DNA of 64,000 nt from Anaerolineae bacterium. Its GTDB lineage: Bacteria; Chloroflexota; Anaerolineae; Aggregatilineales; Phototrophicaceae. Below are positions 1-10,467 of the stretch, piece after piece (the stretch's first letter is position 1; the number at the start of each line of letters is the position of its first letter). The position numbers and the translations under genes were made by a program. The notes under the pieces were generated by a model that was not told the DNA's origin, did no database searches, and saw only the letters and a program-made list of their open reading frames with translations. Location: NCBI GenBank assembly GCA_022821805.1, contig JAJECX010000003.1, forward strand, positions 558,001-622,000, in the 5' to 3' direction.

Positions 1-1
1 A

Positions 2-586
2 GTCGCGGGAGTGCAGGCAGTCGTCGTGCCGGAGCTGCTGCTGGATCGACAGCTGGAAGCGCTCGTCGCCGGAGCGCGGCCAGACGATGGCGATTTTCGC
101 ACACCGGCGCCACCGCCACCCGCCGCCGACTTGGGCATCAATCCGGTTGCATTGCCGCGTTCAGCTGGCGCGGCCAGCCAGATTCAAGCGACTCCCGTGC
201 CGACGCCCACTCCGGTAGGCACCATCATTCCAGCGGAACCGCCCATTGGCTGCGACAACCCCGGCGCCCAGCTATTGATACCCGGCAATGGCATGCGCGT
301 CTTTCAGCCGATTCCGGTCATCGGTACGGTATTCGCCGATCAGTTCTCATACGCCTCCATTGAAATAAACGGTCCCAGCACGCTAGGCAGCTTTCAAGTG
401 ATCGACGAGCAACATATAGAAGTGCGCGAACAAGCGGAGTTTGGCCAGTTCGTTCCCGCGCCCTACGAAACCGGCGAATATGAATTTCGCCTGATGGTCT
501 TCGACATCACCAACGTGTTAAAGGCGTCTTGCCTGGTCCACATCTATATTTCCGAACCCCTGCCGACGCTTACGCCCGTGCGCTAG
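2..586 (+). CDS. Secreted/envelope protein, C-terminal part (Ig-like domain), truncated by window edge
   Basis: The frame is open from the first bases of the window, so this is the C-terminal part of a longer protein; the GTG at 11 is probably not the true start. What is visible is a proline- and threonine-rich linker (residues about 30-80) followed by a compact beta-rich module of about 100 residues. That module has paired cysteines and a pattern (PGNGM..VFQPIPVIGTV ... ETGEYEFRLMVFD) like the Ig-like tails of Chloroflexota penicillin-binding and cell-surface proteins. It most likely acts outside the membrane as a binding or spacer domain. The catalytic or anchoring part, if any, lies outside the window, so the function is not known. 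Confidence 0.6.
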   Translation, partial: VAGVQAVVVPELLLDRQLEALVAGARPDDGDFRTPAPPPPAADLGINPVALPRSAGAASQIQATPVPTPTPVGTIIPAEPPIGCDNPGAQLLIPGNGMRVFQPIPVIGTVFADQFSYASIEINGPSTLGSFQVIDEQHIEVREQAEFGQFVPAPYETGEYEFRLMVFDITNVLKASCLVHIYISEPLPTLTPVR

Positions 587-688
587 CCGAAGCGATTCAT
601 CTCATGGACGCTAGCCAATTGGATTCGAATAAACCGAATAAAAGAGAGGTGCGGCAGCAACCACGAGCATCAAATCTGGTGAAAACTG

Positions 689-757
689 TAGGGACGCCCC
701 TTGGGTCGCCCTAAACCCCGCCACTTCGACCCAATCATGAGCGAGCCGGTGGCTCGC
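689..757. repeat. Two adjacent GGGCG-type palindromes (dispersed intergenic repeat family)
   Basis: An imperfect inverted repeat TAGGGACG...CGCCCTA (689-713) is followed by a perfect 7-bp hairpin GCGAGCC-GGT-GGCTCGC (741-757). Related sequences occur at about 11030, 48639 and 57231, always between genes. No run of T follows, so this copy is not an obvious terminator. Confidence 0.5.
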
Positions 758-809
758 CCACTCTTGCGACGCAACTATCAACTCTTATCGTGTGACTGAC
801 TTGACGCAT

Positions 810-1982
810 CTACGACTGCAAATCGCGCACCTTGCTATTGACGCGGCGGCGCCAACGGCGCGATCGCGATCTCCACTTGGCTATGCGGTACTGTACGTGC
901 CGGCGTTGGCGATTGAGCAGTGAACTCTGCTGCTCGCTAGGCCGGGGGATGCCCCAGCGAATAATCATTGACGCCCAGGTCAAACCGCCCCCGAAACCCA
1001 CCAGCGCAATATGGTCTTGGTCTTGAATGCGCTTCTGTTCAATCGCCTCGCATAAGGCTATGGGAATTGAGGCCGCTGAAGTATTCCCGTACTGCTCCAC
1101 ATTGTTCATGAATTTGCCGATATCGATGCCAAGCTTGCGCGCCGCCGCTTGCAGTATGCGCAGATTTGCCTGATGCGGAATCACTAAATTGATATCGCTG
1201 ACCTCAACATCCGCCAGTTGGCAGGCCTGCTCGACGCTTTCGCTAACGACGCGCGTCGCGAACCGGAATACCTCGCTGCCCGCCATGTACATCTTGTATA
1301 GCTTATTGCCGTTGGCGCCGGCGCGCGACTGATTGGCATCGATGCTGCCGACGCTGGGGATCGCCAGCAAGTCGCCGCCCGCGCCATCAGAGCGCAGCAC
1401 ACTGGAGAGCACGCCGCCGGGGACGTCGCTCGCCTGCAAGACCACCGCGCCCGCGCCATCGCCAAACAGGATGCAAGTGCTGCGATCTTGCCAATCCAGA
1501 ATTCTGCTCATGGTTTCGGCGCCGATGACCAGCGCCGCGTCGATTGAACCGGCGCGGATGGAATCGGATGCCATATTCATGGCGTAAACAAAACCGGAGC
1601 AGGCCGCGCTCAAGTCGAAGGCGCCGGCCTCATGCGCGTTCAGCCAGTCCTGCACCAGGCTGGCTGTGCTGGGGAAAATATTCTCCGGCGTAGAGGTGGC
1701 GACAACGATGAGATCGAGATCCGTCGGCAAAATGTCAGCCACTTCCAGCGCCTGCTGGGCGGCGCGATAAGCCAGCGTCGCCGTCGATTCGCCCTCGCTG
1801 GCGATGTATCGCTGGCGGATGCCGCTGCGCGCGTAAATCCAGTCATCGTTGGTCTCAACGAATGTAGACAACTCATCGTTGGTCATCGCCGTTTCCGGCA
1901 CCGCCATGCCCCAGCCGATGACATGCGCGTGTCGCACCGTCGCGGCGGGATCGGCTTTTCCACTCTTGTCAAAGGTTGCCAT
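810..1982 (-). CDS. fabH: Beta-ketoacyl-ACP synthase III
   Basis: FabH condenses acetyl-CoA (or a branched acyl-CoA) with malonyl-ACP to start type II fatty acid synthesis in the cytosol. The thiolase-fold triad is visible: Cys128 in SAACSGF, His270 in HQANLR and Asn300 in YGNTSAAS. The protein is about 390 residues against a usual 310-330. The extra length is an N-terminal stretch of about 15 residues and an Arg-rich tail of about 48 residues after the normal FabH end. I chose the ATG at 1982, which overlaps the end of fabF by 14 bases; a TTG at 2000 is also possible. The gene follows fabF directly, so the two are probably co-transcribed and translationally coupled. Confidence 0.93.
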   Translation of the reverse strand: MATFDKSGKADPAATVRHAHVIGWGMAVPETAMTNDELSTFVETNDDWIYARSGIRQRYIASEGESTATLAYRAAQQALEVADILPTDLDLIVVATSTPENIFPSTASLVQDWLNAHEAGAFDLSAACSGFVYAMNMASDSIRAGSIDAALVIGAETMSRILDWQDRSTCILFGDGAGAVVLQASDVPGGVLSSVLRSDGAGGDLLAIPSVGSIDANQSRAGANGNKLYKMYMAGSEVFRFATRVVSESVEQACQLADVEVSDINLVIPHQANLRILQAAARKLGIDIGKFMNNVEQYGNTSAASIPIALCEAIEQKRIQDQDHIALVGFGGGLTWASMIIRWGIPRPSEQQSSLLNRQRRHVQYRIAKWRSRSRRWRRRVNSKVRDLQS

Positions 1983-3222
1983 TGTCCGCGTATTCGCCAA
2001 ATATCACTACCGCGTTATGCCCGCCGAAGCCAAAAGCATTCGACATGGCATAGCTGACCTCGTGCCGGCAGCCCTCATTCGGTACATAATTGAGATCGCA
2101 TGTGGGATCCGATTCGTCCAAATGAATGGTCGGCGGGATGAAATTTTCGCGTATCGCCATGATCGAGAAGATCGCTTCAATCGCGGCGCCGCCCCCCAGC
2201 AAATGACCGGTCATGGACTTCGTCGAGCTGACCGGGATGCTATAGACGCATTCGCCCAGCGAGCGCTTTAACGCATTCGTTTCGGCGGTGTCATTCAAGG
2301 GCGTGCTGGTGCCGTGCGCATTGATATAGTCGATATCGTCCGCGCAAAGACCCGCGTCCCGCAGCGCGTATTCCACCGCTTTTGCCGCGCCTTCGCCAGT
2401 TTCCATCGGCGCCGTGACGTGGTAGGCGTCGGACGTATGACCGTATCCCAACAGTTCAGCCTGTATCGTCGCCCCGCGCTCCAATGCATGATCCAGCTCT
2501 TCCAGGACCAGCACGCCAGCGCCTTCGCCGGGAACAAATCCGTCGCGATTCAGATCAAACGGGCGTGAGGCTGTCTCCGGATCGTCATTTCGGCTCAATG
2601 CCGTCATATTGTTGAAGCCAGCGACGCAAAGCGGAACGATCGCCGCCTCCGAGGCGCCCGCGACCATCGCCTTGGCGTCGCCACGACGGATGATGTGCAT
2701 CGCCTCGCCGATCGCGTTGTTTCCCGATGCGCAGGCGGTGACGATGCAAAAGTTGGGTCCGCGCAGATTGTAATTCAGCGATACCATTCCCGAACTGCTG
2801 TCGCTGAGTATCTTGGGGATGCCCATCGGCTTGATTCCGCGATGGCCGCGCTTGTCGATTCCTTGCTGCGATTCAACGAAAGAGTTGATGCCGCCAACGC
2901 CAGAGCCAATGATGCAGCCAACTTCATACATGTTTTTCTTTGTGACTGTTAAGCCGCTGTCCTCAATCGCTTGCCGGCTGGCTTCCAGCGCAAACTGCGC
3001 GACGCGGTCCATCCGCCGCGCTTCCTTCCGGCCGAAAATCGCGTCCGGGTCGAAGTCCTTGACTTCGCCCGCGAGCTGATTCTGCGTCAGCTGACGGTCG
3101 TACCGGGTGATATAGCCGATGCCGTTTTCGCCGGACGCGGTGTTCGCCCAAGCCTCGGCGACATTGTTGCCCGTCGGGCAGACAATGCCCATACCCGTGA
3201 CGACAATCTTCTTTTTGTCCAA
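1969..3222 (-). CDS. fabF: Beta-ketoacyl-ACP synthase II
   Basis: FabF elongates acyl-ACP with malonyl-ACP in fatty acid synthesis. At 417 residues it has the normal family length. The Cys-His-His triad is visible as Cys164 (TACASG), His303 (NAHGTSTPLND) and His340 (KSMTGHLLG). The start is a TTG preceded by a good Shine-Dalgarno (GGGAGG about 6 bases upstream). It leads the minus-strand pair fabF-fabH. No acpP, fabD or fabG lies in the window, so the rest of the pathway is encoded elsewhere. Confidence 0.96.
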   Translation of the reverse strand: MDKKKIVVTGMGIVCPTGNNVAEAWANTASGENGIGYITRYDRQLTQNQLAGEVKDFDPDAIFGRKEARRMDRVAQFALEASRQAIEDSGLTVTKKNMYEVGCIIGSGVGGINSFVESQQGIDKRGHRGIKPMGIPKILSDSSSGMVSLNYNLRGPNFCIVTACASGNNAIGEAMHIIRRGDAKAMVAGASEAAIVPLCVAGFNNMTALSRNDDPETASRPFDLNRDGFVPGEGAGVLVLEELDHALERGATIQAELLGYGHTSDAYHVTAPMETGEGAAKAVEYALRDAGLCADDIDYINAHGTSTPLNDTAETNALKRSLGECVYSIPVSSTKSMTGHLLGGGAAIEAIFSIMAIRENFIPPTIHLDESDPTCDLNYVPNEGCRHEVSYAMSNAFGFGGHNAVVIFGEYADNGNL

Positions 3223-3297
3223 TCAGCCCTCCCGTTTGCCCGGCGAAATTGCAGTGGCTTCACATTTATTCTAACACTGCGCGCGCCCGTCCGTTGC

Positions 3298-3326
3298 TTT
3301 ACAGGCGCCGCATTGCCGCTTATAAT
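3298..3326 (+). promoter_or_regulatory. Candidate sigma-70 promoter for the epimerase-like gene
   Basis: TTTACA (3298-3303), a 17-base spacer and a perfect TATAAT (3321-3326) lie about 75 bases before the ATG at 3400. It faces away from fabF, in the divergent intergenic region. Confidence 0.6.
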
Positions 3327-3399
3327 GCGCCCTTCATTATCCCACGTAATAGATGTGGCAGCAGGGGCAAAACATGCCGCGCGACGAGTTTGGCGGTCT

Positions 3400-4359
3400 A
3401 TGATCCTGATTACTGGCGCGACCGGCCTGGTGGGCCGTCATTTGGTCCGGCGCTTCATGCGCGAGTCGCTGCCGACGCGCGTCCTGTTGCCGGAAAGAAG
3501 AATGCGGCGCCTGCCCTGGGACACCGGCGATCCAGCCGCGCCCGAGCTCTTCGCCGGCAGCGTCCTGGATGAAGAAGCCTTCTTTCGCGCCGTGACCGGT
3601 TGCCACGCGGTGATTCACTTGGAGAACGCCCAATGGTGGGGGCGCCGGCGTGATCTTGAGCGAGTCGAGCTGGAAGGCGCCCGCTCCCTGGCTGCAGTCG
3701 CGCGGGCGGCGCGGGTCGGTCGCATCATCACCCTCAGTCATCTGGGGGCGGCGCCTTCGTCCGCTTTTACCCTGCATCGCATCAAGGGCGAAGTCGAAGA
3801 CCTCTTGCGCAGCAGCGGCGTCGCCTACACCGTCATTCGCAGCGGCATCGTATTCGCCCCGGACGACGCCTTCGTCAATCATATCGCCAGCATGCTGCGG
3901 ATCAATCCGCTGTTTTTTCTAATGCCAGGACATGGCGAGATCGTCTTGCATCCCATGTATATTGACGACTTGGTGGAAGCCATATATCGTAGCTTGGATT
4001 CGGTGAGGCTCGTGGATTCCACCGTCGAAATTGGCGGACCAGAATATCTGTCGCTGCGAGATCTGATTCTTACGATCATGCGCGTGACCGGCATGCGGCG
4101 CCTCGTGATTTCCGTTCCGCCCTATTTCTTGCGCTGGATCACCGCGGTGTATAGTCGGATGTTTCCGCGTTCGTTGATGACCGGGCAGTGGCTGGATATT
4201 TTGGCGGCAAACCGCGCGGCGCCCTTGGGAAGCGCCTACGACCACTTTGGTTTTCAACCGCGGCGGTTCGAATCTACCTTGTTGACTTACCTGCCGGAAC
4301 GCGCGCATTTCCTTGGCTTGCTGCGTGATTCCTTCCGGCGGCGGCCGCGCCCCGTATGA
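3400..4359 (+). CDS. NAD(P)-binding SDR/NmrA-like epimerase-family protein
   Basis: An atypical short-chain dehydrogenase of 319 residues. The N-terminal nucleotide-binding motif TGATGLVGRHLV (residues 5-16) gives a Rossmann fold. The central part (YTVIRSGIVF...MYIDDLVEAIY) matches the NDUFA9/NmrA-like atypical SDRs, which often lack a clear YxxxK catalytic pair, as here. Such proteins act as sugar-nucleotide epimerases, quinone-related reductases or NAD(P) sensors; the substrate cannot be told from sequence. The frame is open much further upstream into fabF antisense, but the ATG at 3400 starts exactly at the Rossmann strand and follows a promoter. The next gene starts 16 bases downstream, so they probably share a transcript. 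Confidence 0.8.
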   Translation: MILITGATGLVGRHLVRRFMRESLPTRVLLPERRMRRLPWDTGDPAAPELFAGSVLDEEAFFRAVTGCHAVIHLENAQWWGRRRDLERVELEGARSLAAVARAARVGRIITLSHLGAAPSSAFTLHRIKGEVEDLLRSSGVAYTVIRSGIVFAPDDAFVNHIASMLRINPLFFLMPGHGEIVLHPMYIDDLVEAIYRSLDSVRLVDSTVEIGGPEYLSLRDLILTIMRVTGMRRLVISVPPYFLRWITAVYSRMFPRSLMTGQWLDILAANRAAPLGSAYDHFGFQPRRFESTLLTYLPERAHFLGLLRDSFRRRPRPV

Positions 4360-4375
4360 AAGCCGGGATTGATCT

Positions 4376-5260
4376 ATGCAAGACATCGTAATCAGGCGTC
4401 TGCTGAGCGCCGCCGAGCATAACCAGGCGGTCGACTTGCAAAAGTCATATTGGGGCGACGAGGCGCAGGACTTGGTGCCGCGACACATGCTGCACTCGAT
4501 CGCGCGCTATGGCGGGCATGTGCTAGGCGCCTTTGACCAGGCGAAGCTGGTTGGTCTGCTCATCGGATTCATCGGTACCGATATTGATGTCGACGATCCC
4601 GATGCCAGGCCCGCGATGGCGAACTTGCTAATCATGTCGAAACGAATGGTCGTGCTGCCAGCCTATCGCGGACGCAATATCGGCTTTCTTCTGAAGATTG
4701 CGCAGCGCGACCTCGCGCTCAAGCAAGCAATCCGATTGGTGACCTGGACGGTCGACCCGCTTCTCGCGCCCAACGCGCATCTCAATATCCGCAAGTTGGG
4801 CGGCGTCGTTCAGCGTTATGTGGTCAACTTCTTCGGGCTGGCGGAGGCGGACAGCCTGCGCTCCGATCGTCTGGTCGTGGACTGGTGGGTGACGCAGCGG
4901 CGCGTCAAGGAACGGGCAAAAGGCGCGGGCAGCTCGCTCACGCTGAAACAGTATTTTGATGTAAACACGCCGGTGGTCAACCGAGCCGATGCCTCGGGCA
5001 AATGGCTCCGGCCCCGCCGAATGACCGATGCGCCAAATTCAACCTTCGCCCTCGTGGAAATACCGCGAGATTTTCGCGCTCTTGAAGCGGCCGATCGCGA
5101 TCTGGCTGACGAGTGGCGCTACCATATCCGCGATGTATTTCCGCAGATGTTCGCGGCCGGTTATATCGTAACCGATTTTGTCAGCGGCGATTTCGAAAAC
5201 AGACGGCGCAGCTTCTACCTGTTGAGCCGTCACTTTGATGAAAACGATCGCAGGAATTAG
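4376..5260 (+). CDS. GNAT-superfamily acetyltransferase-like protein (COG3375 type)
   Basis: A 294-residue protein. Residues 1-140 have a GNAT-like layout, with the acetyl-CoA loop around VLPAYRGRNIGFLLKIAQRD (about 98-117), followed by a family-specific region (WTVDPLLAPNAHLNIRKLGG ... VDWWVT). This pattern matches predicted acetyltransferases of the COG3375 group (from memory). Their substrate is unknown, although some sit near menaquinone or amino-acid genes. Here the gene lies between an SDR-like gene and proC (gap of 9 bases to proC), in one apparent operon. The C-terminal 90 residues are variable. Confidence 0.7.
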   Translation: MQDIVIRRLLSAAEHNQAVDLQKSYWGDEAQDLVPRHMLHSIARYGGHVLGAFDQAKLVGLLIGFIGTDIDVDDPDARPAMANLLIMSKRMVVLPAYRGRNIGFLLKIAQRDLALKQAIRLVTWTVDPLLAPNAHLNIRKLGGVVQRYVVNFFGLAEADSLRSDRLVVDWWVTQRRVKERAKGAGSSLTLKQYFDVNTPVVNRADASGKWLRPRRMTDAPNSTFALVEIPRDFRALEAADRDLADEWRYHIRDVFPQMFAAGYIVTDFVSGDFENRRRSFYLLSRHFDENDRRN

Positions 5261-5269
5261 GGGATCTAT

Positions 5270-6085
5270 ATGGCTTTCAACGGTGAAATGACAGCATTTA
5301 TCGGCGCCGGCGTGATGGGCGAGGCGATGATCAAGGGCTTGCTCAGTCGAGAGCTGCTCGCGCCGAACAACATTGTCGCCGCTGACCCGCGCGCCGAACA
5401 CCTGGATGAGCTGCGGACGCGCTACGGCATCACCGTCACCACCAACAACGCCGAAGCCGCGCGCGCTGCTGAAGTAGTCGTGCTGTCAGTCAAGCCGCAA
5501 GTCATGGATATGGTGCTGCCGGAATTGCGCGGACAAGTAGACAGCGTGCGCCTCATCCTCAGCATCGTCGCCGGCGTTCCATTGAAGACGATCGCGAACG
5601 CGCTCTTGAATGTACGGGTCGTCCGTTCAATGCCCAATACGCCGGGCCAAATCGGACGCGGCATCACCGTTTGGACGGCGTCGAGCGAGGTCGGCGCCGA
5701 ACAGCGAGCGCAGGCGGAGGCGCTGCTGGGCGCGATGGGCGAGCATATTTACGCCGCCGATGAACGCTTTCTCGATATGGCGACCGCTCTTAGCGGCTCC
5801 GGTCCCGCCTATGTCTTCATGTTCATGGAGGCGCTGATTGATGCCGGCGTCCACATGGGTTTCGCCCGGCGCGATGCCGAACAACTGGTGACGCAGACGC
5901 TGCTAGGCTCGGTGCTCTATGCGCAGCAATCCGGCATGCATCCGGCCGAACTTCGCAATCAGGTGACCAGCCCTGGCGGCACAACCGCCGCCGCTCTGCA
6001 CGAGATGGAGAAGGGCGGCTTGCGCACCGTGCTGTCGGAAGGCGTCTGGGCTGCCTATCGCCGGTCAAAGGCGCTGGGTTCATAG
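5270..6085 (+). CDS. proC: Pyrroline-5-carboxylate reductase
   Basis: ProC reduces 1-pyrroline-5-carboxylate to L-proline with NAD(P)H, the last step of proline synthesis. The protein is 271 residues, the normal size. Visible are the N-terminal dinucleotide motif FIGAGVMGEAMIKGLL, the central ALSGSGPAYVF...EALIDAGV signature and the C-terminal TSPGGTTAAALHEME motif that lines the active site. It is the last gene of the plus-strand group starting at 3400. A weak hairpin GGCATT-TAG-AATGCC (6155-6169) lies downstream. Confidence 0.95.
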   Translation: MAFNGEMTAFIGAGVMGEAMIKGLLSRELLAPNNIVAADPRAEHLDELRTRYGITVTTNNAEAARAAEVVVLSVKPQVMDMVLPELRGQVDSVRLILSIVAGVPLKTIANALLNVRVVRSMPNTPGQIGRGITVWTASSEVGAEQRAQAEALLGAMGEHIYAADERFLDMATALSGSGPAYVFMFMEALIDAGVHMGFARRDAEQLVTQTLLGSVLYAQQSGMHPAELRNQVTSPGGTTAAALHEMEKGGLRTVLSEGVWAAYRRSKALGS

Positions 6086-6313
6086 CGTGACTTATCCTAT
6101 CGTAGTTATGTGATTGCTTGCTTGTCCATCTGCTCACTCAAGTATTTCCGCCGGGGCATTTAGAATGCCTGTGCTTACAATGAGATTGACAATACTATCA
6201 CGAAATTGTCGGGGCTAGTCACTGGATCGCCCATTTGTCGTCTAATAGCGCTGTTCAGTTTCCGGCTAACTGACTTCTCTGCTCTTTGAAAAGAAACTCG
6301 CGCCCAAATCCGT

Positions 6314-6331
6314 TTGTGAAAATATAGACAA
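6314..6331 (+). promoter_or_regulatory. Candidate Rex operator overlapping the atpA promoter
   Basis: TTGTGAAAATATAGACAA matches the Rex consensus TTGTGAA-N4-TTCACAA in the full left half and the outer ACAA of the right half. It overlaps the -35 element of the candidate atpA promoter, where binding would block RNA polymerase. A rex gene is present 6 kb downstream, with a better-matching box of its own. Confidence 0.55.
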
Positions 6332-6353
6332 GCGCTCGCCTTTAGGCTAAAAT
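6325..6353 (+). promoter_or_regulatory. Candidate promoter of the atpAGDC operon
   Basis: TAGACA (6325-6330), 17 bases, TAAAAT (6348-6353). Each hexamer matches the consensus at 5 of 6 positions. It would give a 5' leader of about 135 bases before atpA. Confidence 0.5.
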
Positions 6354-6496
6354 GGCGCAAAGTTCCAATTAATCCGCCTTTAGTCGAGCAAGTTGTCATA
6401 CGCCCGAAGAGCGGACAGAACGCTATCAGGTCAAGCCTCCCGGTCAGGAGCGCTTGCTTACCCGCATAGGCAGTGAGTGAGGCAAGGAGCCTGCGA

Positions 6497-8002
6497 ATGG
6501 CAGACAATATCTATGATTCGATTCTCGAACAGATAAAGGAAATCGAGCTCGGCGCGCTCGAATCGGTCGAAGTCGGTTACGTTGAAGAAGTCGGCGATGG
6601 CATCGCCCGCATCTCTGGCTTGGAAAATGTGCGTTACAACGAGCTGGTGCAATTCGACAACGGCGTCGCCGGCATCGCCTTCAACCTCGAAAAGGACAAC
6701 GTCGGTGTCATCATCATGGGCGCCTACGATGATATCCAGGAAGGCGACACCGTCAGCGCGCTCGGGCGTATTGCCTCGGTTCCCGTTGGCATGGGGCTGG
6801 TCGGCCGCGTCGTCAACGCCCTCGGGGAGCCGATAGACGGACGCGGACCCGTGCAGTTCGACGAATACTACAATATCGAGCGCATCGCCCCCGGTGTCAT
6901 GGAGCGCCGCAGCGTCGACCGCCCGGTGCAGACCGGCATCCTCGCCATTGACACGATGATCCCCATCGGTCGCGGTCAGCGCGAGTTGATCATCGGCGAC
7001 CGTCAAACCGGCAAGACCGCCCTGGCGCTCGACACGATCGTCAATCAGCAGGGTGAAGACATGTATTGCATCTACGTCGCCATCGGCAAGCGCCGCGGTG
7101 AAGTGGCGCGCATCCGCGAAACCCTGGAGCGCGAAGGCGCGATGGATTATACGACGCTGGTTGTCGCTTCCGCATCGGATGCGGCGGCGCTGCAATACTT
7201 GTCGCCTTATTCCGGCTGCGCCATCGGCGAGTGGTTCATGGAAAACGGCATGGACGCGCTTGTCATCTATGACGATCTCTCCAAACACGCCAACGCCTAT
7301 CGCCAGGTATCGCTGCTCATGCGCCGCCCGCCGGGGCGCGAGGCTTTCCCCGGCGATGTCTTCTATTTGCATAGCCGATTGCTTGAGCGCGCCGCTCAGT
7401 TGAGCGATGAACGCGGCGGCGGCAGCTTGACCGCCTTGCCGGTCATCGAAACGCTGCTTGGCGATGTATCGGCTTTCATCCCGACCAACGTAATCTCCAT
7501 CACCGATGGCCAAATCTATCTGGAATCGGAACTCTTCAATGCCGGTCTGCGCCCGGCGCTCAACACTGGCATCAGCGTCAGCCGCGTCGGCAGCGCCGCC
7601 CAAACACGCGCGATGAAAGATGTCGCCGGCGGCTTGAAGCTGCAGATGGCGCAATTCCGCGACTTGGCGGCTTTCGCGCAATTCGGTTCCAATTTGGACA
7701 AGGCGACGCAGCAGCAGCTCGATCGCGGTCTGCGCCTGACCGAGCTCTTCAAACAGGTGCAATATCAGACATTGTCGCTGGAAGATCAGGTGGCGCTCAC
7801 CTACGCCGGCACCAGCGGACTCACCGATGAAGTCCCGGTCGAGCGAATGCTGGGCTGGAAAGAAGAGTTCCTCCGCTCTTTCCGCACCCAGTTTTCCGAT
7901 ACCGGCGAATTCATCCGCGAAAATCGCAACGAGCGCGCCGGCGACGAGATTCAGCAGAAGCTGGATACCGCCATATCGACCTTCAACGAGACTTGGTCCT
8001 AG
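6497..8002 (+). CDS. atpA: F1 ATP synthase subunit alpha
   Basis: The non-catalytic nucleotide-binding subunit of the F1 head of ATP synthase, on the cytosolic face of the membrane. The protein is 501 residues, the normal length. The P-loop [14 protein letters not shown] and the conserved alpha signature region [16 protein letters not shown] are present. The ATG at 6497 is chosen because AAGGAG stands 7 bases upstream and the N-terminus then matches the family; an in-frame start 24 bases earlier lacks this. It is the first gene of atpA-atpG-atpD-atpC. The genes for a, c, b and delta are missing upstream, so F0 must be encoded elsewhere. Confidence 0.98.
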   Translation: MADNIYDSILEQIKEIELGALESVEVGYVEEVGDGIARISGLENVRYNELVQFDNGVAGIAFNLEKDNVGVIIMGAYDDIQEGDTVSALGRIASVPVGMGLVGRVVNALGEPIDGRGPVQFDEYYNIERIAPGVMERRSVDRPVQTGILAIDTMIPIGRGQRELIIGDRQTGKTALALDTIVNQQGEDMYCIYVAIGKRRGEVARIRETLEREGAMDYTTLVVASASDAAALQYLSPYSGCAIGEWFMENGMDALVIYDDLSKHANAYRQVSLLMRRPPGREAFPGDVFYLHSRLLERAAQLSDERGGGSLTALPVIETLLGDVSAFIPTNVISITDGQIYLESELFNAGLRPALNTGISVSRVGSAAQTRAMKDVAGGLKLQMAQFRDLAAFAQFGSNLDKATQQQLDRGLRLTELFKQVQYQTLSLEDQVALTYAGTSGLTDEVPVERMLGWKEEFLRSFRTQFSDTGEFIRENRNERAGDEIQQKLDTAISTFNETWS

Positions 8003-8034
8003 TGTCACCGTCATCGGCTGAAAGGAGACGCTAG

Positions 8035-9003
8035 ATGCCTACGCTTCGCGAAGTCAAAAACCGCATTCGCAGCGTCAGAAACATCGCCCAAATCACGCGC
8101 GCGCTGGAAGCGGTTTCAGCCTCGCGCGTGCGCCGCGCCCAGGCGCGTGTGCTGGCAAGCCGCATTTACGCCGAAAAAGCCTGGGAGATCCTGGTCAACG
8201 TGCAAGCGGCGAGCAAGAATCTGCCCTTGCATCCCTTGCTCACCGAGCGTGAAGAAATCAACCGCGTGATGGTCGTCGTCATCACCTCCGATCGCGGTCT
8301 TGCCGGCGCCTACAATACCAATATCTTGCGGGTGGCGCAGCGCTTCGAAACGCGGCTGGGCAAACCGGTTGATTACGTCACCGTCGGGCGCAAGGGACGC
8401 GACTCGCTCGCTCGGCTCGGCGCTAACATCGTTGCGTCTTTCACCGATATGTCAGCCGAACCCAAAGTATCCGATATCACGCCCATCGCCCGCATCGCCA
8501 TGGACGCCTATCTTGACGGCGCAGCTGATGAGGTGCTGATCGCTTATACCGACTTCATCAACATGCTCGCGCAGCGTCCCGCCGTCTTGGGATGGCTGCC
8601 ACTGACGACTCATACCGTCGCCCAGCAAGTCGCCGCCGAATACGTCAAAGATGTCGCGGACGTCACCGACGGCGCGCAAAATTACGAATATGAGCCGAGC
8701 GCCACCACCGTTGTCGACGAGATCGTGCCGCGCTTCACTGAATTGCAGCTCTATCAGGCGCTGCTGGAAGCGCAGGCCAGCGAGCATGCCGCGCGCATGG
8801 CGGCGATGAAGAACGCAACCGATAACGCCACGCAGCTGACCGCCGACCTCACGCTGCAATACAACAAGGCGCGCCAGGCGGAGATCACAGCGGAGATACT
8901 CGATATTGTTGGTGGCGCCAATGCCTTGCAGCAAGCGATTGACAAGACCGCCGCCGATATTCTTGACAGCAGCCAAATGAGAGAGCAGCTGCTTGACGCC
9001 TGA
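8035..9003 (+). CDS. atpG: F1 ATP synthase subunit gamma
   Basis: The rotating central stalk of F1. It has 322 residues against about 285-310 in most bacteria. The N-terminal helix (REVKNRIRSVRNIAQITRALEAVSASRVRRAQ) and the C-terminal helix (MKNATDNATQLTADLTLQYNKARQAEITAEILDIVGGANAL) that form the coiled-coil shaft are both clear. The extra length lies in the Rossmann-like middle and at the C-terminus. AAAGGAG precedes the ATG. It sits 32 bases after atpA and 51 bases before atpD, consistent with one operon. Confidence 0.97.
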   Translation: MPTLREVKNRIRSVRNIAQITRALEAVSASRVRRAQARVLASRIYAEKAWEILVNVQAASKNLPLHPLLTEREEINRVMVVVITSDRGLAGAYNTNILRVAQRFETRLGKPVDYVTVGRKGRDSLARLGANIVASFTDMSAEPKVSDITPIARIAMDAYLDGAADEVLIAYTDFINMLAQRPAVLGWLPLTTHTVAQQVAAEYVKDVADVTDGAQNYEYEPSATTVVDEIVPRFTELQLYQALLEAQASEHAARMAAMKNATDNATQLTADLTLQYNKARQAEITAEILDIVGGANALQQAIDKTAADILDSSQMREQLLDA

Positions 9004-10458
<1,455 letters not shown>

Positions 10459-10467
10459 GAGGCGCTG

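Larger units (their letters stand above)
6086..6496. other. 411-bp intergenic region carrying the atpA promoter and a Rex-like operator
   Basis: No gene is seen here. The left part has one short hairpin (6155-6169) that may end proC transcription. The right part holds a Rex-box-like palindrome and a sigma-70-like promoter, listed separately. The genes for the F0 subunits and the delta subunit, which usually stand here, are absent. Confidence 0.7.

Noticed and set aside
2971..3399. N-terminal extension of the epimerase-like gene into fabF antisense
   Set aside because: The extension has no homology pattern, while the ATG at 3400 starts exactly at the Rossmann motif behind a good promoter.
6458..8014. 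518-codon open frame on the minus strand opposite atpA
   Set aside because: It is the antisense of a certain atpA with GC-rich codon bias, and its product resembles no known protein.
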